Below are positions 24,496-32,417 of a stretch of 64,000 nucleotides of DNA, piece by piece. The notes under the pieces were generated by a model. It was not told where the DNA came from. It did no database searches and saw only the letters and a program-made list of their open reading frames with translations. Source of the stretch: Acidobacteriota bacterium (lineage in GTDB: Bacteria; Acidobacteriota; Polarisedimenticolia; JACPZX01); NCBI GenBank assembly GCA_016195325.1, contig JACPZX010000114.1, positions 62,001 through 126,000 of the forward strand, read 5' to 3'. Position 1 is the first letter of the stretch. Each line of letters starts with the position of its first letter. The translations under genes and the position numbers were made by a program.

Positions 24496-25227
24496 TTGCC
24501 CACCGGTCGAAAGCACCTGACGCGCCACGAGATGCTGAAGCAGGACGAGTTCGTCTCGTGGGTGAGCCACGCCACGATGTGGATCGAGTCGAACCGCCGC
24601 GCCGTGGTCGCGGGGCTCATCGGAGTGGTGGTGGTGGTCGCCGCAGGCCTCGGGATCTCCGCGTGGCAGCGCTCGAAGGCGGACGAGGCCTACACGAGGC
24701 TCGGCGACGTCCAGAAGATCGCGCGAACGCCGATCGCGGGGGAGCCAGGGGCGGCGCCGGGAGCCCTTCAGACGTCGCAGGAGCGGAGCACCCGCATCGT
24801 CGCGGCCGCCGACAGGCTGCTCGCCGCATCCTCCTCGGGCGAGGCGGCGGACTGGGCCCGCTACCACCGCGCGTCGGCGCTCCTCGACCTCGGGCGCAAG
24901 GACGAGGCCGCGACCGCGCTCGCGCCGGTGCTGGGCGGAGCGCCAGGAACGCTGCTCGGGGATCTCTCGAACCTTCTCGCAGGGCGCATCGAGGAGGCGC
25001 GGGGGAACCTCCAGAAGGCCGCCGACACCTACGCCGCCGCCGCGGAGAAGTCTGGGAAGAGCTTTCCCCCCGAGCTGGCCCTCGCCGATCAGGCGCGCTG
25101 CCTGGCCGCTCTCGGGAAGAAGCAGGAGGCGATCACCGCCTACCAGAAGATCCTGGACGTGTACCCCGAATCGCCCCTCGCAGGAAAGGCGAACCAGAAG
25201 CTCCAGGAGCTCAAGGGCGCAAGCTAG
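24496..25227 (+). CDS. Membrane-anchored TPR protein (YfgM-like)
   Basis: The 243-residue protein has a short cytoplasmic N-terminus ([20 protein letters not shown]), one transmembrane helix at about residues 36-58 ([20 protein letters not shown]) and a periplasmic domain of TPR-like helices. The last of these, [20 protein letters not shown], is a clear TPR. The topology matches YfgM-type proteins that work with the Sec translocon or outer-membrane assembly. The start is a TTG at 24496 backed by GAGGAG at 24485-24490; no ATG in frame keeps the conserved N-terminus. It overlaps the 3' end of the convergent ssb by four bases. Confidence 0.8.
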   Translation: MPTGRKHLTRHEMLKQDEFVSWVSHATMWIESNRRAVVAGLIGVVVVVAAGLGISAWQRSKADEAYTRLGDVQKIARTPIAGEPGAAPGALQTSQERSTRIVAAADRLLAASSSGEAADWARYHRASALLDLGRKDEAATALAPVLGGAPGTLLGDLSNLLAGRIEEARGNLQKAADTYAAAAEKSGKSFPPELALADQARCLAALGKKQEAITAYQKILDVYPESPLAGKANQKLQELKGAS

Positions 25228-25667
25228 AAGGGGATGTCTTCTTCCGGGAACGACGCGTCGCCCGGCGGGGCGTCGTCAGGACCCGGTCCCGGCTGCTCGG
25301 CCGCGGGTGAGGCCGTCCGCGAGGCGCCTCCGCCACCACCGCTTCCCAGGAAGACCACCTGAAGGGCCTTGACCTCGGTCGTGGTCCGCTTCTGCCCGTT
25401 GCGATCGTCCCATTGCCGCGTCTGGAGGGCGCCCTCCACGTACACCTGGCGTCCCTTCTTGACGTACTGGTTGACGATCTCGGCCATCTTCCCCCAGACG
25501 ACGATGCGGTGCCACTCCGTCCGCTCCTGCTTTTCCCCTGTCTTGGCCGTCCAGTTCTCCGTCGTCGCCATGCTGAACTGCGCGACGGCGGCGCCGCCGG
25601 GGGTGTAGCGCAGCTCAGGATCGCGGCCCACGTTGCCGACGAGAATGACCTTGTTGACGCTTCCCAT
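25224..25667 (-). CDS. ssb: Single-stranded DNA-binding protein
   Basis: The 147-residue SSB has an N-terminal OB fold ([47 protein letters not shown]), a Gly/Pro-rich linker and the acidic tip FPEEDIPF that recruits repair and replication partners. It diverges from murJ. Confidence 0.96.
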   Translation of the reverse strand: MGSVNKVILVGNVGRDPELRYTPGGAAVAQFSMATTENWTAKTGEKQERTEWHRIVVWGKMAEIVNQYVKKGRQVYVEGALQTRQWDDRNGQKRTTTEVKALQVVFLGSGGGGGASRTASPAAEQPGPGPDDAPPGDASFPEEDIPF

Positions 25668-25715
25668 ATCCCTGGATTCTCCCGTGCAGGGGAGCGATGA
25701 GTCGATCGAACGTTC

Positions 25716-25744
25716 GTGACGGGCGGAAGCGGCGAGACTATCAT
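25716..25744 (+). promoter_or_regulatory. Candidate promoter of murJ-dtd-xerD
   Basis: GTGACG (25716-25721), a 17-base spacer and TATCAT (25739-25744), about 55 bases before the murJ ATG. On the opposite strand TTGACA (25762-25757) with TAGTCT (25740-25735) could serve ssb, but its -10 is poor. Confidence 0.5.
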
Positions 25745-25798
25745 ACGCGCCCGTCGTGTCAAGACGGACGCGGCCCCGGTGCCGAGGCGGAGCGAGTG

Positions 25799-27382
25799 AT
25801 GGATTCCCACGAGAGAATCGTGCGCTCGGCGAGCCTGATGGCCTTTCTCACGTTCGTGAGCCGCATCACCGGCTACGCCCGCGACAACATCCTCGCGCAG
25901 GTGCTCGGCGCGACCGACGCGTCCGACGCGTTCATCGTGGCCTTTCGCATCCCCAACCTCCTGAGGCGCCTCGTCGGGGAGGGGACGATGACCGCCGCGT
26001 TCGTCCCCACCCTCTCCGAATACGCTCACGGAAAGAAGAAAGAGGAGCTGTGGGAGTTCGCGGCTCTCGCCTTCACGACGCTCGCCGTCGTTCTCGCCGC
26101 GCTGACGGTCGCGGGCATGCTCCTGTCGCCGCTACTGGTAAAGCTCCTGGCCGCAGGGTTCACCGGGACGGGGGGGAAGTGGGAGCTGACCGTCTCCCTC
26201 AACCGCTTCATGTTCCCGTACCTCTTCTTCATCGGCCTCGCCGCGCTCGCGATGGCCACGCTCAACACGCTCGGCGTCTTCGCCCTGCCGGCATCGACGC
26301 CCATCTTCCTGAACCTGACCGTCATCGGGGCCGCCGTGCTCTTCGCGCGCCACTCCGAGCACCCCGCCTACGTCTTCGCCGCGGGAGTCCTCGTCGGGGG
26401 GGCGCTCCAGATCGGATTGCAGCTCCCCGCGCTCTGGAAGCGCGGCTTCCGGCCGACGTGGAGGTTCAGCTTCACGCACCCCGGGGTCCGGCAGGTGGGC
26501 CGGTTGATGCTGCCGGGGCTGTTCGGCCTCGGGATCTCGCAGATCATCTTCCTGGTCGATTCCCGGTTCGCGTCGTTCCTCGGCGATGGGCCGGTCTCCG
26601 CGCTCTACTACGCGGGCCGCGTCAACGAGCTGGCGCTCGGCTCGTTCGCGATCTCGGTCTCCACCGTCATCCTCCCGGCGCTCTCGCGGCGCGCCGCCGC
26701 GGGGGAGATCGACGAGATGCGCTCAACGCTGCTCTTCGGCCTGAGGCTCGTCGCCTTCGTCACGGTGCCGGCGATGGCGGGACTGATCGTGCTGCGACGG
26801 GAGATCATCTCGGTCCTCTTCGAGCGCGGAGCGTTCGACGCCGCGGCCGTCACGATCACGTCGACCGCGCTCCTGTACTACGCGATGGGGCTCTTCGCGT
26901 TCGGGGGGATCAAGGTCGTCGCCCCCGCGTTCTACGCGCGCAAGGACACGCGCACGCCGGTGAAGCTCGCCACGATCACGCTGTGCACGCACATCGTCCT
27001 GTGCAGCATCCTCTCGAGCCGGATGGGGATCGGCGGGATCGCCCTCTCGGACTCGATCACGGCAACGATGGACATGACGCTCCTCATCCTCGCGTTCCGC
27101 CGCAAGGTCGGGCTGCCGCTCTTGCGGAGCTTCATCCTGCCGGTCGCGACGTTCGGCGCCGCCGCGATCCTGATGGCGGCGCTGTGCCAACCCCTTCTGG
27201 CGCGCCTCGCCCCGTGGTGCGTCGGGCTGCCGCAGGGGAGGGCGATCGCGCTCGTGGCCACGCTCCTCGTCGGCGCGGGGGTCTACTTCGGGACCTGCTT
27301 CGCGCTCGGGCGCCGGGAGCCCGCGACGATCCTCTCGTCGATGAACCCCCTGCGGCGCGGCGCGCTCCGGGAAGCGCCGTGA
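25799..27382 (+). CDS. murJ: Lipid II flippase MurJ
   Basis: MurJ moves lipid II across the inner membrane for peptidoglycan synthesis. The 527-residue protein is almost entirely transmembrane helices. It begins [21 protein letters not shown] and holds [19 protein letters not shown] and [14 protein letters not shown], the typical MVF N-terminal region with functional arginines. The ATG at 25799 was chosen over an in-frame start 102 bases upstream that precedes the promoter. Its stop overlaps the dtd start (GTGA). Confidence 0.93.
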   Translation: MDSHERIVRSASLMAFLTFVSRITGYARDNILAQVLGATDASDAFIVAFRIPNLLRRLVGEGTMTAAFVPTLSEYAHGKKKEELWEFAALAFTTLAVVLAALTVAGMLLSPLLVKLLAAGFTGTGGKWELTVSLNRFMFPYLFFIGLAALAMATLNTLGVFALPASTPIFLNLTVIGAAVLFARHSEHPAYVFAAGVLVGGALQIGLQLPALWKRGFRPTWRFSFTHPGVRQVGRLMLPGLFGLGISQIIFLVDSRFASFLGDGPVSALYYAGRVNELALGSFAISVSTVILPALSRRAAAGEIDEMRSTLLFGLRLVAFVTVPAMAGLIVLRREIISVLFERGAFDAAAVTITSTALLYYAMGLFAFGGIKVVAPAFYARKDTRTPVKLATITLCTHIVLCSILSSRMGIGGIALSDSITATMDMTLLILAFRRKVGLPLLRSFILPVATFGAAAILMAALCQPLLARLAPWCVGLPQGRAIALVATLLVGAGVYFGTCFALGRREPATILSSMNPLRRGALREAP

Positions 27383-27843
27383 AAATGTTGTTGCAGGTCG
27401 TGTCGCGGGCCGAGGTGAGGGTCTCGGGAAGCGAGGTCGCGTCGATCGGGCGCGGGCTCCTCGTCTTCGTCGCCGTCGAGCGCGGCGACCCCGACGGGCT
27501 CGTGACCGCGGCCGCGGACAAGATCGCGGGGCTCCGCATCTTTCCGGGTCCCGGGGGCGCGAAGATGGATCTCTCGACCGGGGACGCCGGCGGGGAGATC
27601 CTGCTCGTCTCGCAGTTCACGCTCGCGGCCTCGCTGCGGCGGGGGAGACGGCCGTCGTTCGATAGGGCGGCGCCACCTGAGACGGCCGCCCCGATGTGCG
27701 CCGCCCTGGGATCGGCGCTCGCCGCCCGCGGGCTGAAGGTGGCGACGGGGGTCTTCGGCGCGGCGATGGCGGTCGAGCTGGTCAACGACGGGCCGGTGAC
27801 CTTCTGGCTCGAGTCGGACGGCGAGGGGGCGTTCGGGCCGTGA
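27379..27843 (+). CDS. dtd: D-aminoacyl-tRNA deacylase
   Basis: Dtd removes D-amino acids wrongly charged onto tRNA. The 154-residue protein has the two active-site signatures, LLVSQFTLAA and the Gly-cisPro motif NDGPVTFWLES. The GTG start overlaps murJ; an ATG two codons later (27385) is an alternative. It is coupled to xerD through GTGA. Confidence 0.93.
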   Translation: MKMLLQVVSRAEVRVSGSEVASIGRGLLVFVAVERGDPDGLVTAAADKIAGLRIFPGPGGAKMDLSTGDAGGEILLVSQFTLAASLRRGRRPSFDRAAPPETAAPMCAALGSALAARGLKVATGVFGAAMAVELVNDGPVTFWLESDGEGAFGP

Positions 27844-28727
27844 AGACCTCGGCCGCCGCGTTCCTGAACTACCTGACGGTCGAGAGGGGGCTCGCGCCGA
27901 ACACCCTTCTCGCGTACGGGCGCGATCTCGCCGCGTTCATGGACTGGGTGACCAAGATGGGACGCCGGAAGCCGGGAGCGGTGCGCCGGGCGGACGTGCA
28001 GGACTATCTGCGCGAGCTGCGTCTCAGGGGCCTGTCGCCCCGGTCCATCTCGCGGTCCCTCGCGACGCTTCGCGTCTTCTTCCGATTCCTCAAGCAGGAG
28101 GGACTCACCCGTGAGGATCCCACGGGCGAGATCGAGGGGCCGCGGGTGGAGAGGAGCCTCCCGAAGGCGCTCCCCCCCTCGGAGATCGAGAAGATCCTGA
28201 GGGCCCCCGACGCCTCGACGCCCCTCGGCCTGCGGGACGCCGCGATGATCGAGATCCTCTACGCCACGGGGCTCCGCGTGAGCGAGCTCATCTCCCTCCG
28301 CGTCGACGATCTCCATCTCGATCTCGGATACCTCCTCTGCCGGGGGAAGGGATCGCGCGAGCGCATCGTCCCGGTCGGCTCGCAGGCGCGCGTGAAGGTG
28401 AGCGAGTACATCGCGTCGGGGCGCCCTCGAATCCTGGGGGAGAGAATCTCGCCGAGCCTCTTCGTCCAGAACAGGGGGACGTCGATGACGCGGCAGGCTT
28501 TCTGGATCCGGTTGAGCCGCTACGCGGCTCAGTCGGGCGTGCGCGGCCGCCTCAGCCCCCACGTCCTGCGGCACTCCTTCGCGACGCACCTCCTCGAGAA
28601 CGGCGCCGACCTGCGGGCGGTGCAGAAGATGCTCGGGCACGCCGACATCTCGACGACTCAGATCTACACGCACGTCAACCGCGAGCGGCTGCGGAAGATC
28701 TACCGCGCGCACCACCCCCGGGCCTGA
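27840..28727 (+). CDS. xerD: Tyrosine recombinase XerD/XerC
   Basis: This recombinase probably resolves chromosome dimers at dif. The 295-residue protein has an N-terminal SAM-like DNA-binding domain and a catalytic domain with Arg146 (TGLRVSEL), Lys in GKGSRER, His241 and Arg244 (HVLRHSF), His267 (LGHADIS) and the nucleophile Tyr276 (TQIYTHV). The setting between housekeeping genes and the lack of att-like repeats argue for a Xer protein and not a phage integrase. Only one Xer gene is seen here. Confidence 0.9.
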   Translation: MKTSAAAFLNYLTVERGLAPNTLLAYGRDLAAFMDWVTKMGRRKPGAVRRADVQDYLRELRLRGLSPRSISRSLATLRVFFRFLKQEGLTREDPTGEIEGPRVERSLPKALPPSEIEKILRAPDASTPLGLRDAAMIEILYATGLRVSELISLRVDDLHLDLGYLLCRGKGSRERIVPVGSQARVKVSEYIASGRPRILGERISPSLFVQNRGTSMTRQAFWIRLSRYAAQSGVRGRLSPHVLRHSFATHLLENGADLRAVQKMLGHADISTTQIYTHVNRERLRKIYRAHHPRA

Positions 28728-28728
28728 G

Positions 28729-29970
28729 ATGAAGCCCGCGAGGTTTCACCTGCTCTCAGGGATCCGGGATCGGCGATCGAGGCGGGTGCTGCGCCTCGCG
28801 CGCGAGGAGTCCCCCGATCCCACCGCCAGGGTGTATCTCGTCGGCGGCTGCGTGCGGGATCTCGCCCTCGGAGTCGGGCTGCGCGACATCGATCTCGTCG
28901 TGACGGGAGACGCGGGCGCCTTCGCCGCGAGGCTGGCCTCCCGGCTCGGAGTCCGGGCCTCCGCCCCGACAAGATTCGGAACATCGCGCATCGTCGCTCC
29001 GGGATGTCCGCAGATCGACATCGCGATGGCCAGGGCCGAGACCTACGCGCGGCCGGCCGCCCTCCCCGACGTGGAGGCGGCGCCCATCGAGGTCGATCTC
29101 GCGCGGCGCGACTTCACGATGAACGCGATGGCGATCCCTTTGACGGGTCCGGACGCGGGCGGGCTCCTCGATCCTTTCGGGGGGCTGTCCGATCTGACGA
29201 CGGGGCGGCTCCGGCTCCTCCACCCGGCGAGCCTCGTCGACGATCCGACGCGCGCGTTCCGCGGTGCGCGCTACGCGGCCAGGCTCGGCCTGCGACCCGA
29301 CTCCTCGTTGAGGCGAGCCCTGAGGTCCCCCTCGGCGCGGCGGGCCCTCTCGAGGCTCGGAGCTGAGCGGCTTGCCCGCGAGATCGCAAGGGTCTGGCTG
29401 GAACGGGACCCCGGCGCCGTCTTCGCGCGGCTGTCGACCTGGGGGCTCCTGACGGCCCTCCACCCGCGCCTTCGATGGCGCGGCCGCCTCTCCCGATCGA
29501 TCCGGCACGGCGAGCGCCTCCGCAAGGCCTCGGTCGTCGCCGAAAGCTCCGAGTTCATGCTCGCGCTCGCCGCCTCGTCCCTGGGCGTGCGGGATCGCGC
29601 GAAGCTCCTCGACCGTCTCGCCCTCGCGGGGCGGACTCGCCGCGTCCTTCTCGCCGCGGCCGCCGCGCCCGCGCGGGCTTCCCGCATGAGGGGCGCGTAC
29701 CGTGACGCGGCGGAAGTCGCCGGGTGGTCTCCGCTCGCCCTCCTGACGACGACGGCTGCGGCCTCGCCGTCCGCGGCGGCGCGCGTGAGGGCTCTCGGGC
29801 GGTCGTGGCGCGAGGCGACCCCGAGGCTCTGCGCCGAGGACATCCTGGCCGAGGGAATTCCGGAGGGCCCTCGCGTCGGGCGGATTCTCGAGAGACTGCG
29901 CCGGGAGAGGTTCGAGGGAAGAATTCGGACGGCGCGCGACGAGCGGCGCCGCATCCAGCGCCGTTCTTGA
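28729..29970 (+). CDS. cca: CCA-adding / poly(A) polymerase family nucleotidyltransferase
   Basis: The 413-residue class II nucleotidyltransferase has VYLVGGCVRDLALG, the metal pair DIDLVV, RRDFTMNAMAI and DPTRAFRGARYAARLGL, which are motifs A-E of bacterial CCA-adding enzymes and poly(A) polymerases. The very Arg/Ala-rich C-terminus is hard to align. The three tRNA genes in this window encode CCA, so the enzyme may mainly repair tRNA ends. It starts one base after the xerD stop. Confidence 0.85.
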   Translation: MKPARFHLLSGIRDRRSRRVLRLAREESPDPTARVYLVGGCVRDLALGVGLRDIDLVVTGDAGAFAARLASRLGVRASAPTRFGTSRIVAPGCPQIDIAMARAETYARPAALPDVEAAPIEVDLARRDFTMNAMAIPLTGPDAGGLLDPFGGLSDLTTGRLRLLHPASLVDDPTRAFRGARYAARLGLRPDSSLRRALRSPSARRALSRLGAERLAREIARVWLERDPGAVFARLSTWGLLTALHPRLRWRGRLSRSIRHGERLRKASVVAESSEFMLALAASSLGVRDRAKLLDRLALAGRTRRVLLAAAAAPARASRMRGAYRDAAEVAGWSPLALLTTTAAASPSAAARVRALGRSWREATPRLCAEDILAEGIPEGPRVGRILERLRRERFEGRIRTARDERRRIQRRS

Positions 29971-29996
29971 CACGGTTTTTCCGGCTCTGCTAGCCT
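29967..29996 (+). promoter_or_regulatory. Promoter of accA
   Basis: TTGACA (29967-29972), an 18-base spacer and TAGCCT (29991-29996). Transcription would start near 30003, only about 6 bases before the ATG at 30009, so the accA message may have almost no leader. Confidence 0.65.
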
Positions 29997-30008
29997 GTGA
30001 GTCCTTTC

Positions 30009-30992
30009 ATGGCACGCTCACCGAACGGCCATTCCACCGAAGAGAGCGCCTTCGAGGAACCCATCCTCGAGATCGAGCGGCGCCTCGACGAGCTCTCCGG
30101 CTACCCCGCGACGCGGCAGTCGCAGGAGGAGACGGCCCGGCTTCGCGCGCGGCTCGCGGTGCTCAGGACCGAGATCTACTCCCATCTCACGCCGTGGCAG
30201 AAGACCCTCGTCGCGCGGCATCCCCGGCGCCCCTACACCCTCGACTACGTCCCGTTCCTCTTCGAGGACTTCGTCGAGCTTCACGGCGATCGCCGGTTCG
30301 GCGACGACGCGGCGATCGTCACGGGATGGGCCGTCTATCACGGCGCGCCCGTCGCGATCGTCGGGCACCAGAAGGGGCACAACACCAAGGAGAACATCCA
30401 CCGGAACTTCGGGCAGCCACGCCCCGAGGGGTACCGCAAAGCGCTCCGCATCATGAAGCTGGCCGAGAAGTTCGGGCGCCCCATCCTCTGCTTCGTGGAC
30501 ACCCCGGGGGCGTTCCCCGGGGTCGACGCCGAGTCGAGAGGTCAGGCGGAGGCGATCGCGGTGAACCTGCGCGAGATGTCAAAGCTCGCGGTTCCCGTCC
30601 TCGTGACGATCACCGGCGAGGGGGGAAGCGGCGGCGCGCTGGCGATCGCCGTGGGAAACGTCGTCAACATGCTGGAGCACTCCATCTACTCCGTGATCTC
30701 GCCGGAAGGATGCGCGGCCATCCTCTGGAAGGACCAGCAGCGCTTCAAGATGGAGGCCGCGAAGAACCTCCACTACACCGCGCAGGATCTGAAATCCCTC
30801 GACGTGATCGACGACATCATCCCCGAGGTCCCCGGCGGGGCCCACATCGATCATCAGGGGAGCGCGCGCATCCTCGACGAGTTCATCTCGAGGCACCTCG
30901 CGGCGCTGAGGCGCTTGAAACCAGGTGAGATCGTGGAGCACCGCCACGAGAAGTTCCGGAGGATGGGAGCCTACCTCGCCCCCCTCGACTGA
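30009..30992 (+). CDS. accA: Acetyl-CoA carboxylase carboxyltransferase alpha subunit
   Basis: AccA with AccD transfers the carboxyl group from biotin to acetyl-CoA to make malonyl-CoA, the substrate of FabD. The 327-residue protein has LEIERRLDELSG, the coil region, FVELHGDRRFGDD, VDTPGAFPGVDAE and GEGGSGGALAIAVG, all typical. A GTG at 29997 is in frame but lies just behind the promoter -10, so the ATG at 30009 is preferred. The 3' end overlaps mazG by 22 bases. Confidence 0.96.
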   Translation: MARSPNGHSTEESAFEEPILEIERRLDELSGYPATRQSQEETARLRARLAVLRTEIYSHLTPWQKTLVARHPRRPYTLDYVPFLFEDFVELHGDRRFGDDAAIVTGWAVYHGAPVAIVGHQKGHNTKENIHRNFGQPRPEGYRKALRIMKLAEKFGRPILCFVDTPGAFPGVDAESRGQAEAIAVNLREMSKLAVPVLVTITGEGGSGGALAIAVGNVVNMLEHSIYSVISPEGCAAILWKDQQRFKMEAAKNLHYTAQDLKSLDVIDDIIPEVPGGAHIDHQGSARILDEFISRHLAALRRLKPGEIVEHRHEKFRRMGAYLAPLD

Positions 30993-31759
30993 CCCTTCGC
31001 TTCCTCCCACAGGCGTTCCATCAGATCCCGATGCTCGGCGGAGGGCTTCAGCCCCCGGTCGCGCAGCCCCTCCTCGACGGCCGCGAACCGACGCGTGAAC
31101 TTGTCGTTCGCGGCCTGCAGCGCCGTCTCGGGATCGATGCCGGCGAGGCGCCCCGCGTTGGCGACGGCGAAGAGCAGGTCGCCGAGCTCCTCGGCCGTGG
31201 CGGCCGGGCTCTTTTCCTCGAGGGCCTGGCGGAGCTCGCGCGTCTCCTCCTCGACCTTCGCCAGCGACTCCGCGGCGCTCTCCCAGTCGAACCCGACCAT
31301 CGAGGCCTTGTTCGCGATTCGGAAGGCGCGCAATAGGGCGGGGAGCGCGCGCGGGACACCGGAGAGGACGCTCCGCGCCCCCGCGGCCTCGCGCTCCTCG
31401 TTCTTGATCTGCTCCCATCGCCCGATCGCCTCGCGGGCGCCGTCCGCCTTCTCGCCGCCGAAGACGTGCGGGTGCCTCCGGACCAGCTTGTCGTGGATCC
31501 CGGCGGCGACGTCGTCGATCGCGAAGAGCTTCTTCTCCGCGCAGATCTGCGAAAGGAAGACGACCTGGAGGAGGAGATCCCCCAGCTCCTCACGGAGCAG
31601 CTTCGGATCCCCGCCGTCGATGGCGTCGATCGTCTCGTAGGTCTCCTCGAGCAGATAGGTCCTCAGGCTCTCGAGGGTCTGCTCGCGATCCCACGGGCAG
31701 CCGTCCGGCGCCCGGAGCCTTGCCATGAGCTGCACGAGCCTGTCGAAGCTGTCGGCCAC
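30971..31759 (-). CDS. mazG: Nucleoside triphosphate pyrophosphohydrolase MazG
   Basis: MazG hydrolyses NTPs to NMP and PPi and can lower ppGpp-related stress signals. The 262-residue protein has two MazG domains. The N-terminal one has RAPDGCPWDREQT and LREELGDLLLQVVF, the C-terminal one EETRELRQAL and EELGDLLFAVAN. The GTG start at 31759 has GGGAGG six bases upstream; the frame runs open much further but without support. Confidence 0.94.
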   Translation of the reverse strand: MADSFDRLVQLMARLRAPDGCPWDREQTLESLRTYLLEETYETIDAIDGGDPKLLREELGDLLLQVVFLSQICAEKKLFAIDDVAAGIHDKLVRRHPHVFGGEKADGAREAIGRWEQIKNEEREAAGARSVLSGVPRALPALLRAFRIANKASMVGFDWESAAESLAKVEEETRELRQALEEKSPAATAEELGDLLFAVANAGRLAGIDPETALQAANDKFTRRFAAVEEGLRDRGLKPSAEHRDLMERLWEEAKGQSRGAR

Positions 31760-31843
31760 CTGAGCCTCCCGTCGAGGCGGCGATGATAGGAGCGGCGCGT
31801 GGGCGGCCGCAACCGCGCGAGGCTCCGCGGGCGACCGCTCGGA

Positions 31844-31873
31844 TTGCCGCCCCGTTGGACACGGTGTTAGGAT
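31844..31873 (+). promoter_or_regulatory. Candidate promoter of the DUF1844 gene
   Basis: TTGCCG (31844-31849), an 18-base spacer and TAGGAT (31868-31873), about 50 bases before the ATG at 31925. Confidence 0.5.
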
Positions 31874-31924
31874 GCGCCGCGATCGGGCGATCGCACGCCG
31901 ACGTTTCGCGGTCGCGGAGGGTGG

Positions 31925-32416
31925 ATGAGCGAAGAGCGCGATCCGAGCCAGACGATCAAGGTCACGGATCGGAGAAGTTTCACCAAAGACGGCCAGCGGC
32001 GCGACGCGGATTCGGAGCCCACCGTCGTCGCCGGTCCCGCGAAACCCGCCGCGCCCGACGGCGCGAAAACCCTTCAGGGAGAGGGGTTCACGATGGCGCA
32101 CCCGGCGCCGATCGAAACCGATGCCGCGGCCCAGGATGCCGCGTTCCTCAATCTCGTCGTGTCCATCTACCAGAGCGGATGCATCCACCTCGGCCTCGCC
32201 GGAGACGCCGCCGAGGCCGAGGACGCCGAGGGTGCGGGAGCCGGGCCGGAGGGGCAGGAGCCCGTGGACTTCGCGGCGGCGCGCGGGACCATCGAGATGC
32301 TCCTCGCGATCAAGAAAAAGACCGCGGGGAACCTCGCCACGGAGGAGTCGCGGATCCTCGAGACGCTCCTCGCCGAGCTCCAGATGACGTACGCCCTGAA
32401 GGTCGCCGACACCTAG
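31925..32416 (+). CDS. DUF1844 family protein
   Basis: The 163-residue acidic protein has the DUF1844 pattern: an N-terminal IKVTDRRSFTKDG, a central FLNLVVSIYQSGCIHLGL helix, and the C-terminal EMLLAIKKKTAGNLATEESR. The family is widespread in Acidobacteriota, Deltaproteobacteria and Planctomycetes, and its function is unknown. There is no signal peptide or membrane helix. It is one base from the following TPR membrane protein and likely cotranscribed. Confidence 0.85.
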   Translation: MSEERDPSQTIKVTDRRSFTKDGQRRDADSEPTVVAGPAKPAAPDGAKTLQGEGFTMAHPAPIETDAAAQDAAFLNLVVSIYQSGCIHLGLAGDAAEAEDAEGAGAGPEGQEPVDFAAARGTIEMLLAIKKKTAGNLATEESRILETLLAELQMTYALKVADT

Positions 32417-32417
32417 G

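Noticed and set aside
27840-28727. The tyrosine recombinase as a phage or island integrase
   Set aside because: It is coupled to dtd and murJ, has the Xer length and motifs, and no att-like repeats or foreign genes flank it.
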